A stretch of DNA of 64,000 nucleotides from Acidobacteriota bacterium (GTDB lineage: Bacteria; Acidobacteriota; UBA6911), in contig JAISUT010000028.1 of the NCBI GenBank assembly GCA_031271905.1, forward strand, positions 1-64,000, in the 5' to 3' direction. Of the stretch, positions 32,751 to 42,140 are shown piece after piece. Within the stretch, counting starts at the first letter, position 1. Each line of letters opens with the position of its first letter. The position numbers and the translations under genes were made by a program. Below the pieces are notes generated by a model. That model worked only from the letters and a program-made list of their open reading frames with translations, searched no databases and was not told the origin of the DNA.

Positions 32751-35700
32751 CTACAAGGGGCGGGGGTCGAGGAGACGGGCGAGCGCGGCACGTTCGCGCC
32801 CGTCCATCGCGGCGAGGGCGTCCGGGGCGAGGAAGAACCGCTCCTCGCCGTTCTCCACGGCTGCGACCGGCACGCCGTCCCGATAGACCACCCGGTTGCC
32901 CGCAAGCGCCGCGACGCGCTGGCCGGGCGTCACCACCCCCGCGAGGTTGAGCGGGTCGCATGCCGAGACGCGCACATACGCCGCCCGCGACGCTCCCGCG
33001 CCCACATCCCCCCCGGACGCCCCTCCGCGCTCGGCGCGCAACGCCGCCACCGCGTCCGGCGACGCGAACTGCTCGCCGTACAGGCCTGAGACGAAGCGGC
33101 CGCCGCGCACCTCCCCGCGCGCCTCCAAGCGGCGCAACGCCGGCAACAGGAGACGCCAAGGGGGCGCCGCCTGCTCGCGCGCCAGCAGCTCCCGGCAGAA
33201 GACGCCGTAACGGTGCAAAAGCTGGCGCGCCCAAAGCTCCGTCCGTCGAGGCGCGGCGCCCGCGCCCATGTCCCCCCCGGCGGCGCCGTCTCCGGGGAGC
33301 GGCGCCGCCAGCAACGCCCACCGCCCCTCGCGCGTGCGGCGCACCGGGCGCGGACGCCCGCGGCGAGGACGGGCGATGCGGCGGGTCTCGCCGCTGTACA
33401 ATGCGCGCAACGCCGTGAAGGCGTCCGCCGTCACCAGCCCTGCAGACACCAGTTGCCACAACGCATCCTCCGCCTCGGACGGGAGCCGCCGGACGCCGGC
33501 GACGACCTCTTGGAAAAAAGATGCGCCCCGGACGCGCAGGAACTCCAGCACCTCCCGCGCGGCAGGCGCAAGCTGCGCGGCGTCTACGGGCGGAGGCGCG
33601 CCGTCCAACAGCCACGCCAAGTCGCCCCGCAACCCCAGGCCGACCGGTGCGCCGCGCGCGAGGCCGGGGCGGCGCGCCGGTCGCCCGGCAAGGGTCTCCC
33701 GCCGACGCCAACGCCCCCAGACCACCTCGCCCCCGGCGCAGAGGTCGTCGAGGAACTCCGGCGCGTACGCCTTGATCCTGGGGGCGATGATCTCCGGCTC
33801 CCACGCCGCCGCCGCGGCCTCGTACCCTTGCAACTGCCGGACGACCTCCAACGCGCCCGCCGCCCCCTCGAGGTTCCCTCCCGGCGCGAGATGCTGCCAT
33901 TGGAACAGGAAGCGCAGGAACGCCGCCGGGGGGACGGGCTCGACCTCGCGGCGCAGGCGTGCGACGGTGGCGCGGTGGATGCGCGCCAGGATGCGACGGT
34001 CGCAAAACTCCTCGCCGTCCGCCCCTTCGGGGGTGAAGCGGCCGCGCAACACCGCGCCTTCCGCCTCCAGACGCCCCAGCGCCTCTTGGACGGCGGCGGC
34101 GGGAAAGCCCAGCATGGCGGCGAACGCCTCCGCGCGGAACGGGCCGCAGGTCTCCACCCAGCCGCGCACCAGCGCCAAGGTCGCATCCCCGTCCCCGCCG
34201 CCCTCCAAGCGGGACGCCTCCCCCAACCGCTCGACAGCCGCCCAGTAACGCCCGCCGCCCCTCCGAAGGAGGGAGGCGCGCCCGTCCCGCTCCAGATCCG
34301 CCATCCAGGTCGCGGCGGCGGGCGGCAGGCGGCGCATCTGCGCCTCGGGAAGGAGCAGCCAGCCGAACAGCGCGTCGTGCAGCTCCTCGGCGTCGCGCAC
34401 CACCGGCCAGGCGGCGTCCGCCGCCGCACGGACGGCGTCGGGGTCGAGCCGCCCCAGCTCCGCCGCATCGTCCGGCAGGGCGCGGCGGAGCGAGACGGCG
34501 CGCGCCCTACGCTCCTCCAGCGGCGCGTTGTCGAGGAAGGCGTAGGGCATGGCGTTCAACATCTGGTGCGCGAACGCCGAAGGGGCGGACGACTCCACGG
34601 CGGAGAAGCGGACGCCCTCATCCCGGACGTCCTCCAACACGCGGCTCAGCCCCTCGACCGACATCGCCTCGCGGAAGCAGTCGCGCAAGGTCTCAAACAG
34701 CAACGGATGGTCGAAAGACGCCGTCGCGCGGCACGCCGACGCCCCCTCCGGCAGAACCGCCCCCAACAGGTCGTCGGCGCGCATCCGCAACAGCGGTGGC
34801 GGCACCCTGCGCCCGCCTGAGAAGCGCCGCAACGCCAGCGAGCGCGTCAACGTCCAGCGCCAGCGCGTCCTGAAAAGGGGCGCGGACAACACCGCGCCGA
34901 CCAACGCCTCTTCGACGCCTTCCGCCCCCAGGAAGCCCAGGAGACCCTCCATGGGGAACGAATGCCGCGGCGTGAGCGAGATGTTGCACCCGTCGTCGGT
35001 CGCCGACGCCTGCAAGCCGTCGCCGCCCTCCCCCGCCCCTGCCGCGATGCGGCGACGCAACAGGAGCGCCAGCGCCCGGTTGACCCGTGCGCCGAACGGG
35101 GCGTGCACGACCAGTTGCGTCCCGCCGGCCTCGTCGAAGAACCGCTCGGCGACGACGTGCGCGTCGGAGGGGACTGCGCCGAGGACGCGCCTCCCCGCCG
35201 CGATGTAGGCGCACGCCTGCTCCGCCGCCGCCGCGGAAAGGCCGGCCTCCCCCGCCAACCACGCCGCCGCCCCGCCGTCCGGCAGCCGCAGGTCGATGCC
35301 GCGCCGCACCTCCGAGACGAATCGGGACAGCTCCGCAGTCCGCGCCGGCGCCTCGCCGACCCAGAAAGGCACGTCGGGCGCCTGTCCGTGCGCGTCTTCC
35401 ACCAGCAGCCTGCCCTTCTCCACGCGCCGGATGCGCCACGACGCATTCCCCAAGAGGAACACGTCCCCCGCCATGCTCTCGAACACGAAGTCCTCGTAGA
35501 CGCTGCCGACGCGCGCCCCGTCCACTTCGTTCACCACGTCGTAGTCGGACGAGTCGGGGATCGCGCCGCCGCAAGTGACCGCCGCGAGCCGTGCGCCGCG
35601 TCGCGCCCGCACGACGCCGTTCACGGCGTCCAGGTGCAGGTATGCGCCGCCGCGCCCGAGGGACGGCGCGAAGCCTTCGGAGAGCATCTTCACCACGGCG

Positions 35701-37112
35701 TCGAAACGCCCGCGCGGCAAGTCGCGGTAGGGGTGCGCCCGCCGGACGGACTCGAACAACTCGTCAAGCCTCCAGGCGCCGCCGCAGCCCCCCTCCTCGG
35801 CGGCGCACATCGCCACGACCTGTTGCGCGAGGACGTCCAGAGGCCATTCGGGGATGTGGACGCGGTCGAGCTCGCCCCGGCGCACGGCGAGCAACAGCGC
35901 CGCGCATTCGACCAGCTCGTCGCGGGTGAGCGGGAACACCCTCCCTTTCGGCATGCCGCCGAGCCGGTGGCCGGAGCGCCCCACCCGTTGCAGGAGCACG
36001 CCGATGGAGCGGGGCGAGCCTATCTGGCAGACCAGGTCCACCGCGCCGATGTCGATGCCCAGCTCCAGGGAGGCGGTCGCCACGCAGACGCGGAGCTCCC
36101 CGCGCTTCAGCCGCGCCTCCGTCCGCATCCGCGCCGCGTGCGCCAGGCTGCCGTGATGCGCCGCGACATGGCCAGCGTCGATGCCCAGCTCGCCCAGCTT
36201 CTCCGAGAGCTGGTGGGCGACCCGCTCCGCCAGGCGGCGCGTGCCCACGAAGACCAGCGTCGTGCCATGCCCCCCGCAGAGGTGCGCGATGCGCGTCACG
36301 GTGGCGTCCCAGAGTTCGAGCGACGCCACCGCCGAAAGCTCCATGTCCGGCGTCTCGACCTGCAAGTCGATGTCGCGGCGGCAGCCAACGCCCCCCGCGT
36401 CCACGATGGCGCAGGCGCCGTCCCGCCCGCCGGACGCCGCACCCGCCAGGAAGCGCGCCACCTCGTCCAACGGGCGGATGGTCGCGCTGAGCCCGATGCG
36501 GGCGAGCGGCCCGGGCGCCAGCCGCGCCAGCCGCTCTGCGGAAAGCGACAGGTGGGCGCCGCGCTTCGTCCCGGCGACGGCGTGGATCTCGTCCAATATG
36601 AGGGTGTGCGCGCCCGCGAGGCCGCGCCTGCCGCCGACGCTGGTCAGGAGGATGTAGAGCGACTCCGGCGTCGTCACCCAGACGTGCGGCGGGCGGCGGG
36701 AGTACGCCTGCCGTTCGTGCGCGGGGGTGTCGCCGGTGCGCAGGGCGATGCGGATGTCCGGGACGTCCAGCCCCCTCTCCCTGGCGAGTCGCGTGATCTC
36801 CCCGAGAGGCGCGGAGAGGTTTTTGTGGATGTCGTTCGAGAGCGCCTTCAGCGGCGAGACGTAGACCACTTGCGCCGTGTCGGGCAACGTCCCCGCGACG
36901 GCGGCGCGCAACAGGCGGTCGAGGCAGAGCAGGAACGCCGCGAGGGTCTTGCCCGCGCCGGTCGGGGCGGTGACGAGCGTGTTGCCGCCCTCGGAGTTCG
37001 CGGCGACCACCGGCCAGGCGGCGGCTTGGACCTCGGTGGGCTCTCCGAACCGGCGTTCGAACCACTCGCGGACGACCGGGTGGAAGAGGTCGAGCGGCGA
37101 CGGTGAGCTCAT
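32751..37112 (-). CDS. lhr: Lhr-type ATP-dependent helicase
   Basis: The 1453-residue superfamily 2 helicase starts at ATG 37112, which overlaps the stop of the YkgJ-like gene (ATGA). The helicase core holds the Q-motif-like GEPTEVQAAAWPVVA, Walker A TAPTGAGKTLAAF, VYVSPLKALSNDI, DEIHAVAGTKRGAHLSLSAE, SATIRP and QRVGRSGHR. A long C-terminal half follows, as in E. coli-type full-length Lhr (about 1500 residues). Lhr proteins are 3'-5' DNA/RNA helicases linked to DNA repair. Coupling to a YkgJ-type protein is notable. Its 3' end lies 170 bases before prfC. Confidence 0.95.
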   Translation of the reverse strand: MSSPSPLDLFHPVVREWFERRFGEPTEVQAAAWPVVAANSEGGNTLVTAPTGAGKTLAAFLLCLDRLLRAAVAGTLPDTAQVVYVSPLKALSNDIHKNLSAPLGEITRLARERGLDVPDIRIALRTGDTPAHERQAYSRRPPHVWVTTPESLYILLTSVGGRRGLAGAHTLILDEIHAVAGTKRGAHLSLSAERLARLAPGPLARIGLSATIRPLDEVARFLAGAASGGRDGACAIVDAGGVGCRRDIDLQVETPDMELSAVASLELWDATVTRIAHLCGGHGTTLVFVGTRRLAERVAHQLSEKLGELGIDAGHVAAHHGSLAHAARMRTEARLKRGELRVCVATASLELGIDIGAVDLVCQIGSPRSIGVLLQRVGRSGHRLGGMPKGRVFPLTRDELVECAALLLAVRRGELDRVHIPEWPLDVLAQQVVAMCAAEEGGCGGAWRLDELFESVRRAHPYRDLPRGRFDAVVKMLSEGFAPSLGRGGAYLHLDAVNGVVRARRGARLAAVTCGGAIPDSSDYDVVNEVDGARVGSVYEDFVFESMAGDVFLLGNASWRIRRVEKGRLLVEDAHGQAPDVPFWVGEAPARTAELSRFVSEVRRGIDLRLPDGGAAAWLAGEAGLSAAAAEQACAYIAAGRRVLGAVPSDAHVVAERFFDEAGGTQLVVHAPFGARVNRALALLLRRRIAAGAGEGGDGLQASATDDGCNISLTPRHSFPMEGLLGFLGAEGVEEALVGAVLSAPLFRTRWRWTLTRSLALRRFSGGRRVPPPLLRMRADDLLGAVLPEGASACRATASFDHPLLFETLRDCFREAMSVEGLSRVLEDVRDEGVRFSAVESSAPSAFAHQMLNAMPYAFLDNAPLEERRARAVSLRRALPDDAAELGRLDPDAVRAAADAAWPVVRDAEELHDALFGWLLLPEAQMRRLPPAAATWMADLERDGRASLLRRGGGRYWAAVERLGEASRLEGGGDGDATLALVRGWVETCGPFRAEAFAAMLGFPAAAVQEALGRLEAEGAVLRGRFTPEGADGEEFCDRRILARIHRATVARLRREVEPVPPAAFLRFLFQWQHLAPGGNLEGAAGALEVVRQLQGYEAAAAAWEPEIIAPRIKAYAPEFLDDLCAGGEVVWGRWRRRETLAGRPARRPGLARGAPVGLGLRGDLAWLLDGAPPPVDAAQLAPAAREVLEFLRVRGASFFQEVVAGVRRLPSEAEDALWQLVSAGLVTADAFTALRALYSGETRRIARPRRGRPRPVRRTREGRWALLAAPLPGDGAAGGDMGAGAAPRRTELWARQLLHRYGVFCRELLAREQAAPPWRLLLPALRRLEARGEVRGGRFVSGLYGEQFASPDAVAALRAERGGASGGDVGAGASRAAYVRVSACDPLNLAGVVTPGQRVAALAGNRVVYRDGVPVAAVENGEERFFLAPDALAAMDGRERAALARLLDPRPL

Positions 37113-37807
37113 GGCGCACCCGGATCGGCGAGGCGCGCCAACGCGGGCAGCCAAAACCCCTCGAAAGCCGCGACGACGGAGGGGATGAGGACGGTGGGGG
37201 CGTCCCCACGCCCTCCCCCGGCCGCGCGAAGGCGCGCCAACAGTTGAAGCGCAGCCTCCTGCTCGACCTCTTGCATCGCGCAGTAATCGAGTCGCAGCTC
37301 CCGCATCACCTCCGGCGGGAGCGCATCCGCGAAGTTCCTCTCGCACCAGTCGTCGAACAGCCCCCCGTCGGAGTCAACCATAGGCAACCCCTCCAGGCGG
37401 CACGCCAGCGGGCGGTCGGCGTAGACGAGGCACAGGTCGCGGCTCCCGCCGCCATCTCCCAGGAACGGGCACCGCGCCCCGGTCAACGCCTCGACCAAGG
37501 CGTCCACCTCGCCGTCCCGGCACGGCTCTATGAAGTAAGGGGGCGCGAGCCCCGGCAACCCTTCGCGGATCGCGTCCTGCAACCGCGCCGCGCGCCGCGC
37601 GACGGCGGCTTGCGCGGCGCGCGGCAGGGCGGCGTAGGCTTGGGCGAGCCTCCGGGCGTCGGGGAGCGACACGTCGAAAAGGCCGTGGCAGCAATCGGCG
37701 CACCCGCCGCCGCAGGCGATCGCGCCCGGATGCCGTTCGCGCAGGGCGCGGAAGCGTCCGTCCATCGCCGCCAGCAGCCCGTCGTATCGCCGCACGGCGT
37801 CCGGCAT
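37109..37807 (-). CDS. YkgJ-family cysteine-cluster protein
   Basis: The 232-residue protein starts at ATG 37807 (a GTG at 37816 overlapping the SDR stop is an alternative). It has the cysteine-cluster pattern ACGGGCADCCHGLFDVSLPD, EPCRDGE, CPFLG, LCLVYADRPLACRLEG and DWCERNF. YkgJ-type proteins (zinc- or iron-sulfur-binding, UPF0153-like) have no firmly assigned role. Four-base overlaps at one end with lhr, and near contact with the SDR at the other, make SDR-ykgJ-lhr a likely coupled unit. Confidence 0.75.
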   Translation of the reverse strand: MPDAVRRYDGLLAAMDGRFRALRERHPGAIACGGGCADCCHGLFDVSLPDARRLAQAYAALPRAAQAAVARRAARLQDAIREGLPGLAPPYFIEPCRDGEVDALVEALTGARCPFLGDGGGSRDLCLVYADRPLACRLEGLPMVDSDGGLFDDWCERNFADALPPEVMRELRLDYCAMQEVEQEAALQLLARLRAAGGGRGDAPTVLIPSVVAAFEGFWLPALARLADPGAP

Positions 37808-37812
37808 ACCCG

Positions 37813-38610
37813 TCACCCCACCAGCAGCATGCCGCCGTCATGGACGATGACCGTGCCGGTGATCTGCGCCCCCGCCGGCGAGGAGAGGAACACGCAGAGC
37901 GCGCCGATCTCTATCGGCTCGGCGAAGCGGTGCATCGGCATCAGTTTGGATATCTTCTCGAAGGCGTCCGGCGGCAGATCCTTGTCCAAGTCCGAGTGCG
38001 TCGGCCCGGGGGCGATGCCGTTGACGCGGATGCCGTGGTCGCCGAACTCTATCGCCATGTTGCGCGTGAACATGTCCAACGCCGCCTTCGAGGCGTGGTA
38101 CGGCGGCATCGGGTGCGTCAGCGCGCCGCCCAGCGACTGACCGCCGATGGAGGAGATGTTGATGACGCACCCCCCCTTGCCCGCCGCGATCATGCGCGGC
38201 ACGATGGCGTGCATCGCGTGGGCGGGGCCGTTCAGGTTGACGTTGATGACGCGGTGCCACTCCGCCATGTCCTTGTCGTCGAGGAAGCGCCCGACCGTGG
38301 AGACGCCGGCGTTGTTGACCAGCGCGTCCACCGTCCCGAACCTCTGGAAGACCTCGTCGGCGGCGGCCTTCACGCTGGTGGCGTCGCCCACGTCGCAGTG
38401 GACGAAAAAGCAGTTCGTCCCATGCCGCCTCAACCCCTCGGCGGCCAGCCTGCCGCTCTCCACGCCCCGGCAGAGGATGGCGACGTTCGCGCCGCTCTCG
38501 GCGTAGGCGCGGCCGATGCCCAGCCCGATGCCCCGGTTGCCGCCGGTGACCACCACGTTCTGCCCCTTCACGCTGAAGGCGTCCTTCATGTCCTTGATGG
38601 GATGTATCAT
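37813..38610 (-). CDS. Short-chain dehydrogenase/reductase (SDR)
   Basis: The 265-residue classical SDR starts at ATG 38610 behind GGAGGGGG. Cofactor loop VVVTGGNRGIGLGIG, then LVNNAGVST and the catalytic Ser (INISSIGG) with Y-x3-K (PPYHASKAALDMFTRNMA). RVNGIAPGPTHSD and the C-terminal ITGTVIVHDGGMLL are typical of gluconate/3-oxoacyl-type SDRs. The Asn of NRGIG and acidic downstream residues do not settle NAD versus NADP. The substrate is unknown. It lies 51 bases downstream of xdhC. Confidence 0.9.
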   Translation of the reverse strand: MIHPIKDMKDAFSVKGQNVVVTGGNRGIGLGIGRAYAESGANVAILCRGVESGRLAAEGLRRHGTNCFFVHCDVGDATSVKAAADEVFQRFGTVDALVNNAGVSTVGRFLDDKDMAEWHRVINVNLNGPAHAMHAIVPRMIAAGKGGCVINISSIGGQSLGGALTHPMPPYHASKAALDMFTRNMAIEFGDHGIRVNGIAPGPTHSDLDKDLPPDAFEKISKLMPMHRFAEPIEIGALCVFLSSPAGAQITGTVIVHDGGMLLVG

Positions 38611-38661
38611 CTCGACCCCCTCCGTCCCCCGTTTGATTCGCCATCTCCCGTAAAATGGCTT

Positions 38662-39753
38662 TCACCGCTCCGATTCCGACAACGACCCTGCGCCGCCGCC
38701 CCGGCGCACCTTGACCAGCTCGGCGGCGATGGCGAGCGCGATCTCCTCCGGCGACTCAGCCTGGATGTCCAGGCCGATCGGGGCGTGGACGCGCTTGAGC
38801 AGCTCCTCGGATATCCCCTCCTCGTCGCGGAAGCGGATGAAGCACGCCTTGATGCGGCGGCGGCTCCCGATCATGCCGATGTAGCGCGCGTTGCTGCGAA
38901 TGACCTCGCGCAGGCAGGGCTCGTCGAACTGGTGCCCGCGCGTGATCAGCACGATGTAGGTCTGCGGCGTGATCTCCAGGCCGCGCAACGTCTCCGCCAT
39001 GTCGCCCACCAACACCTCGTCGGCGTCCGGGAAGCGCTCGCGGTTGGCGTACACGACGCGGTCGTCCATCACGGTGGTGTGGAAGCCCAGGATCTTCGTG
39101 AAGGCGGCCAAGGGGATCGCCAGGTGCCCCGCGCCGACGATGACCACCTTGCGCACCGCCGTCATGACCTCGAAGAAGACCTCGGCCTTGCGCCCGCCGG
39201 AAAGCTCCAGCGTGGTGCGCAGGCAGTCCTCCCGCTCCTCGCGGACAGCCGCCTCCCTCAAGATCGCCGCCTGCAGCCCCGCATCCCGTATGTCCCCGCA
39301 ACGGACCTCTCCGTTGCGGACCAGACACTTGTCCCCCGGCGCGGCGTCCGCCACGCCATCCACCGACAGGACGGACGCCAGCACCGCCGCATTGCCGACC
39401 CTGGCTATCTCCTCCAACTCGCCGGCGAGCCGCACCGCCACGCCAGAGTCCTTGCCCCATGTGTCGATGAAGGCGTCCAGCACCCCGCCGCACACGGCGG
39501 GGCTGTCGGACTCGATGTCGTCCAAGAGCTCGACCTTGACCATCTCCGGCTTGCGGGAGCGGATCGCCTCCACCGCGCGGCGACGGACCTCGGCCTCGCC
39601 GCAACCGCCGCCGATGGTCCCCAATATCTCGCCCGACGCGGTGACGATCATCTTGGCGCCGACCTCCCTGGGGGTGGAGCCGAGCGTCGAAACGATGGTG
39701 GCGACGGCGAGCGTCTCACCCTCCGCCAAAAGCTGCTTTATCTGTTGGTACAT
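38662..39753 (-). CDS. xdhC: XdhC/CoxI-family molybdenum hydroxylase maturation protein
   Basis: The 363-residue protein starts at ATG 39753, with GGAAAGGAAGGGG upstream. The N-terminal XdhC/CoxI domain has ATIVSTLGSTPREVGAKMIV and TIGGGCGEAEV. The C-terminal Rossmann domain has VRKVVIVGAGHLAIPLAAFT and YIGMIGSRRR. XdhC binds molybdenum cofactor, oversees its sulfuration and inserts it into xanthine-dehydrogenase-type enzymes. No such hydroxylase is in the window. It heads the xdhC-SDR-ykgJ-lhr run and is divergent from the aspartase-like gene. Confidence 0.88.
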   Translation of the reverse strand: MYQQIKQLLAEGETLAVATIVSTLGSTPREVGAKMIVTASGEILGTIGGGCGEAEVRRRAVEAIRSRKPEMVKVELLDDIESDSPAVCGGVLDAFIDTWGKDSGVAVRLAGELEEIARVGNAAVLASVLSVDGVADAAPGDKCLVRNGEVRCGDIRDAGLQAAILREAAVREEREDCLRTTLELSGGRKAEVFFEVMTAVRKVVIVGAGHLAIPLAAFTKILGFHTTVMDDRVVYANRERFPDADEVLVGDMAETLRGLEITPQTYIVLITRGHQFDEPCLREVIRSNARYIGMIGSRRRIKACFIRFRDEEGISEELLKRVHAPIGLDIQAESPEEIALAIAAELVKVRRGGGAGSLSESER

Positions 39754-40020
39754 GGTGCCGCACCCCTTCCTTTCCCATCCCGCCCCGCGCCGGGGACATC
39801 CATCAGACCGACCCCTCCGGCGCGCAGGAAAACCTTATTCAATACACGATTGCGCCGCCCAAGACCAGCGGAAATTTTTTACAGCGGCGGCGCGAAGTGA
39901 CATACTTACCTGTTTTCACGGGCGAGTCCCGCCCGACCCCGGAAAGGAACTTGCATTGCAGAGGACATGGGAGACAAGAGGGGCAGCCGGCGGCCGCGCC
40001 CACGCCTGCGGGGTGGCGCC

Positions 40021-41421
40021 ATGACGTCCCGAGAGGCGTTTCGCACGGAACACGACCTGCTCGGCGAGAAGGAAGTCCCCGCCGACGCCCTCTACGGCAT
40101 CCACGCCGTCCGGGCGGCGGAGAACTTCCCCTTGGCGGGGCGGCCGCCGCACCCGGCGCTGATACGCGCCTATGGCGCGGTCAAGCTCGCCTGCGCCCGC
40201 GTCAACCACGAGCTGGGGAGATGGGACGGGACGACCTTCCGCGCCATCGAGGCCGCCTGCCTCGAAATGGCGGAGGGGCGTCTGGGCGGGCACATCCTCG
40301 CGGACGCCCTGCAAGGGGGGGCGGGCACCTCCACCAACATGAACGTCAACGAGGTGTTGTGCAACCGCGCCCTGCAACTGCTGGGACGCCCCTTGGGCGA
40401 CTATGCGACCCTCCACCCCGTCGAGGACATCAACCTCCACCAATCGACCAACGACACCTACCCGACCGCGTTGAAGGTCGCCGCCATCCAGATGTTGCGG
40501 GACTTGCAAGCCGAGGTGGTCGCGTTGCTGGAGGAGTTCCAGCGCAAGGAGCAGGAGTTCGCGCGCGTCGTGAAGGTGGGGCGCACCCAGTTGCAGGACG
40601 CGGTGCTGACCACGCTGGGGCGCGAGATGGGCGCCTACGCCGAGGCGTTCGCGCGCGACCGCTGGCGCATCTACAAGTGCGAGGAGCGCCTGCGCCTGGT
40701 CAACCTGGGCGGCACCGCCATCGGCACGGGCCTGGGCGCGCCCAAGCAGTTCATCTTCCGCGCGGTCGAGCGGTTGCGCGAGGTCACCGGGCTCGGCATC
40801 GCCCGCGCGGAGAACCTGGTGGAGTGCACGCAGAACGCCGACGTCTTCGTCGAGGTCAGCGGCATCCTGAAAGCCTGCGCGACGAACCTGCTGAAGACCG
40901 CCACCGACCTGCGCCTGCTCTCGTCCGGTCCCGACGCGGGCTTGGGAGAGTTGCGCCTGCCCGCGCGGCAGGCGGGCTCGTCCATCATGCCGGGGAAGGT
41001 GAACCCGGTCGTGCCGGAGGCCGTCTCGCAAGCCGCCATGCTGGTGATGGCGCACGACCAGGCGATAGCGCAGGCGTGCGCGGCGGGCAACCTGGAGCTG
41101 AACCCGTTCCTGCCGCTGGTGGCGGAGGCGCTGCTCGGCAGCCTCGGCCTCCTGGCGGGCGCCTGCCGCATCCTGCGCGAGAATTGCGTGGCGGGGCTCG
41201 AGGCGGACGAGGGGCGCTGCCGCCGGCATGTGGAGGGGGCGACCGCCTCGCTCACGGCGCTGGTCGAGGCGATAGGGTACGAGAAGGCGGAGGCGCTCGC
41301 CGACCTTGCCCGCAGGGAGGGCAAGTCGGCGCGCGAGGTCGTCGTCGCCTCCGGCGTCCTCGGCGCCGAGGAATACGACCGGCTGACCTCGGCGGAAAGC
41401 GTCACCAAGCTCGGGTCGTAG
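40021..41421 (+). CDS. aspA: Aspartate ammonia-lyase (fumarase/aspartase family)
   Basis: The 466-residue cytoplasmic lyase should reversibly convert aspartate to fumarate plus ammonia. RTEHDLLGEKEVPADALYGI and the following HAVRAAENF are closer to aspartases than to class II fumarases. GGAGTSTNMNVNEV, the HQSTNDTYPTA segment and the signature GSSIMPGKVNPVVPE with the catalytic-loop Ser are present. The ATG at 40021 lies behind GGGGTGG; a start at 39967 would add residues unlike the family. The stop is 35 bases before a short-form dispersed repeat. Confidence 0.88.
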   Translation: MTSREAFRTEHDLLGEKEVPADALYGIHAVRAAENFPLAGRPPHPALIRAYGAVKLACARVNHELGRWDGTTFRAIEAACLEMAEGRLGGHILADALQGGAGTSTNMNVNEVLCNRALQLLGRPLGDYATLHPVEDINLHQSTNDTYPTALKVAAIQMLRDLQAEVVALLEEFQRKEQEFARVVKVGRTQLQDAVLTTLGREMGAYAEAFARDRWRIYKCEERLRLVNLGGTAIGTGLGAPKQFIFRAVERLREVTGLGIARAENLVECTQNADVFVEVSGILKACATNLLKTATDLRLLSSGPDAGLGELRLPARQAGSSIMPGKVNPVVPEAVSQAAMLVMAHDQAIAQACAAGNLELNPFLPLVAEALLGSLGLLAGACRILRENCVAGLEADEGRCRRHVEGATASLTALVEAIGYEKAEALADLARREGKSAREVVVASGVLGAEEYDRLTSAESVTKLGS

Positions 41422-41456
41422 GCGCCGGGGACTCCATCCTACCGGCGGCCCTTGAT

Positions 41457-41520
41457 GGGAGCCTCTAAAAACCCCGGATACTGCGTTACGCCTTGTCTGC
41501 GAGCTTTTTTGAGGTTCCCT
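41457..41520. repeat. Dispersed gene-end repeat, short form (copy D), overlapping a CDS
   Basis: The ends are GGGAGCCTCTAAAAA (41457) and TTTTTTGAGGTTCCC (to about 41519), with the core CGGATACTGCGTTACGCCTT. It matches copies C and E except that the core has GTTACG where the others have GTTGCG. On the minus strand that change makes a TAA, which is the stop codon of the hemerythrin gene (41486-41488). Confidence 0.88.
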
Positions 41521-41920
41521 TGATGTGGGCGGCGACCTTCTTGTCCTCTTTCTTGATGTGGTTGATGAGCCAATCGCCCACGTTCGAGCTCACCTGCACG
41601 ACCAGCGCGACCGTGGGGCCGTCCCTTTTCATCTGATCCGCCAAGTTCCTCACCAGCGCGGTGAAGCCGTCGTGCAACTGCTTGTGGCGCGCATAGTCCG
41701 GATAGCCGTACCGCTGTTGCAACATCTGCTCGTCGGTGAAGTGCTTCACCGTGTAGTCGTGCAGGAAATCGACGGTCGTGCCGATCTCGGCCTTCCCCTT
41801 CCCCTGCGAACATGCTTCCAAAAGGTTGTTGATGGCCTTGATCAGCTCCTTGTGCTGGGCATCGATCTGCGCGTTTCCGGTCTCGATGTCCGACGACCAC
41901 TCATAGACGACGGTAGACAT
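41486..41920 (-). CDS. Bacteriohemerythrin
   Basis: The 144-residue protein starts at ATG 41920 (MSTVVYEWSSDIETGNAQID). The di-iron ligands follow the canonical order: His in AQHKEL, H-x3-E in VKHFTDEQML, H-x4-H in YARHKQLHDGF, and a final H-x4-D-like helix WLINHIKKEDKK. It should bind O2 reversibly for sensing, storage or delivery. The last ten residues (GTSKKLADKA) and the stop codon are encoded by the dispersed repeat at 41457-41520, so the native end was probably shortly after VAAHIK. A longer frame upstream of 41920 is not family-like. Confidence 0.92.
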   Translation of the reverse strand: MSTVVYEWSSDIETGNAQIDAQHKELIKAINNLLEACSQGKGKAEIGTTVDFLHDYTVKHFTDEQMLQQRYGYPDYARHKQLHDGFTALVRNLADQMKRDGPTVALVVQVSSNVGDWLINHIKKEDKKVAAHIKGTSKKLADKA

Positions 41921-42140
41921 TGGCGAACTCCTCGGCGGCGTGTTTTTAGGATGGGGGGATCGGGCGACGCCCCTCCCCTCCCTTCCCGGCGCGTCTTTGC
42001 CGGGACAGGCGTCCCCCATATCGGCTCGGCGGATCGGGAACTGTAGCGTTTCGCGGCGGGGCGTCGTTTGACCGGGTGCGCCAGCGGCTATTTCTAAAGA
42101 TTTGCGGAAGGGCTCGGCGTGGAAGCCGTCGCCGGGAACA

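Noticed and set aside
32581-34005. An N-terminal extension of prfC of several hundred codons
   Set aside because: The extension lies in another frame of lhr and is Arg/Gly/Ala-rich; RF3 begins normally at 32580.
37113-37346. An N-terminal extension of lhr
   Set aside because: It overlaps the YkgJ-type gene in another frame and is not helicase-like; ATG 37112 overlaps the upstream stop.
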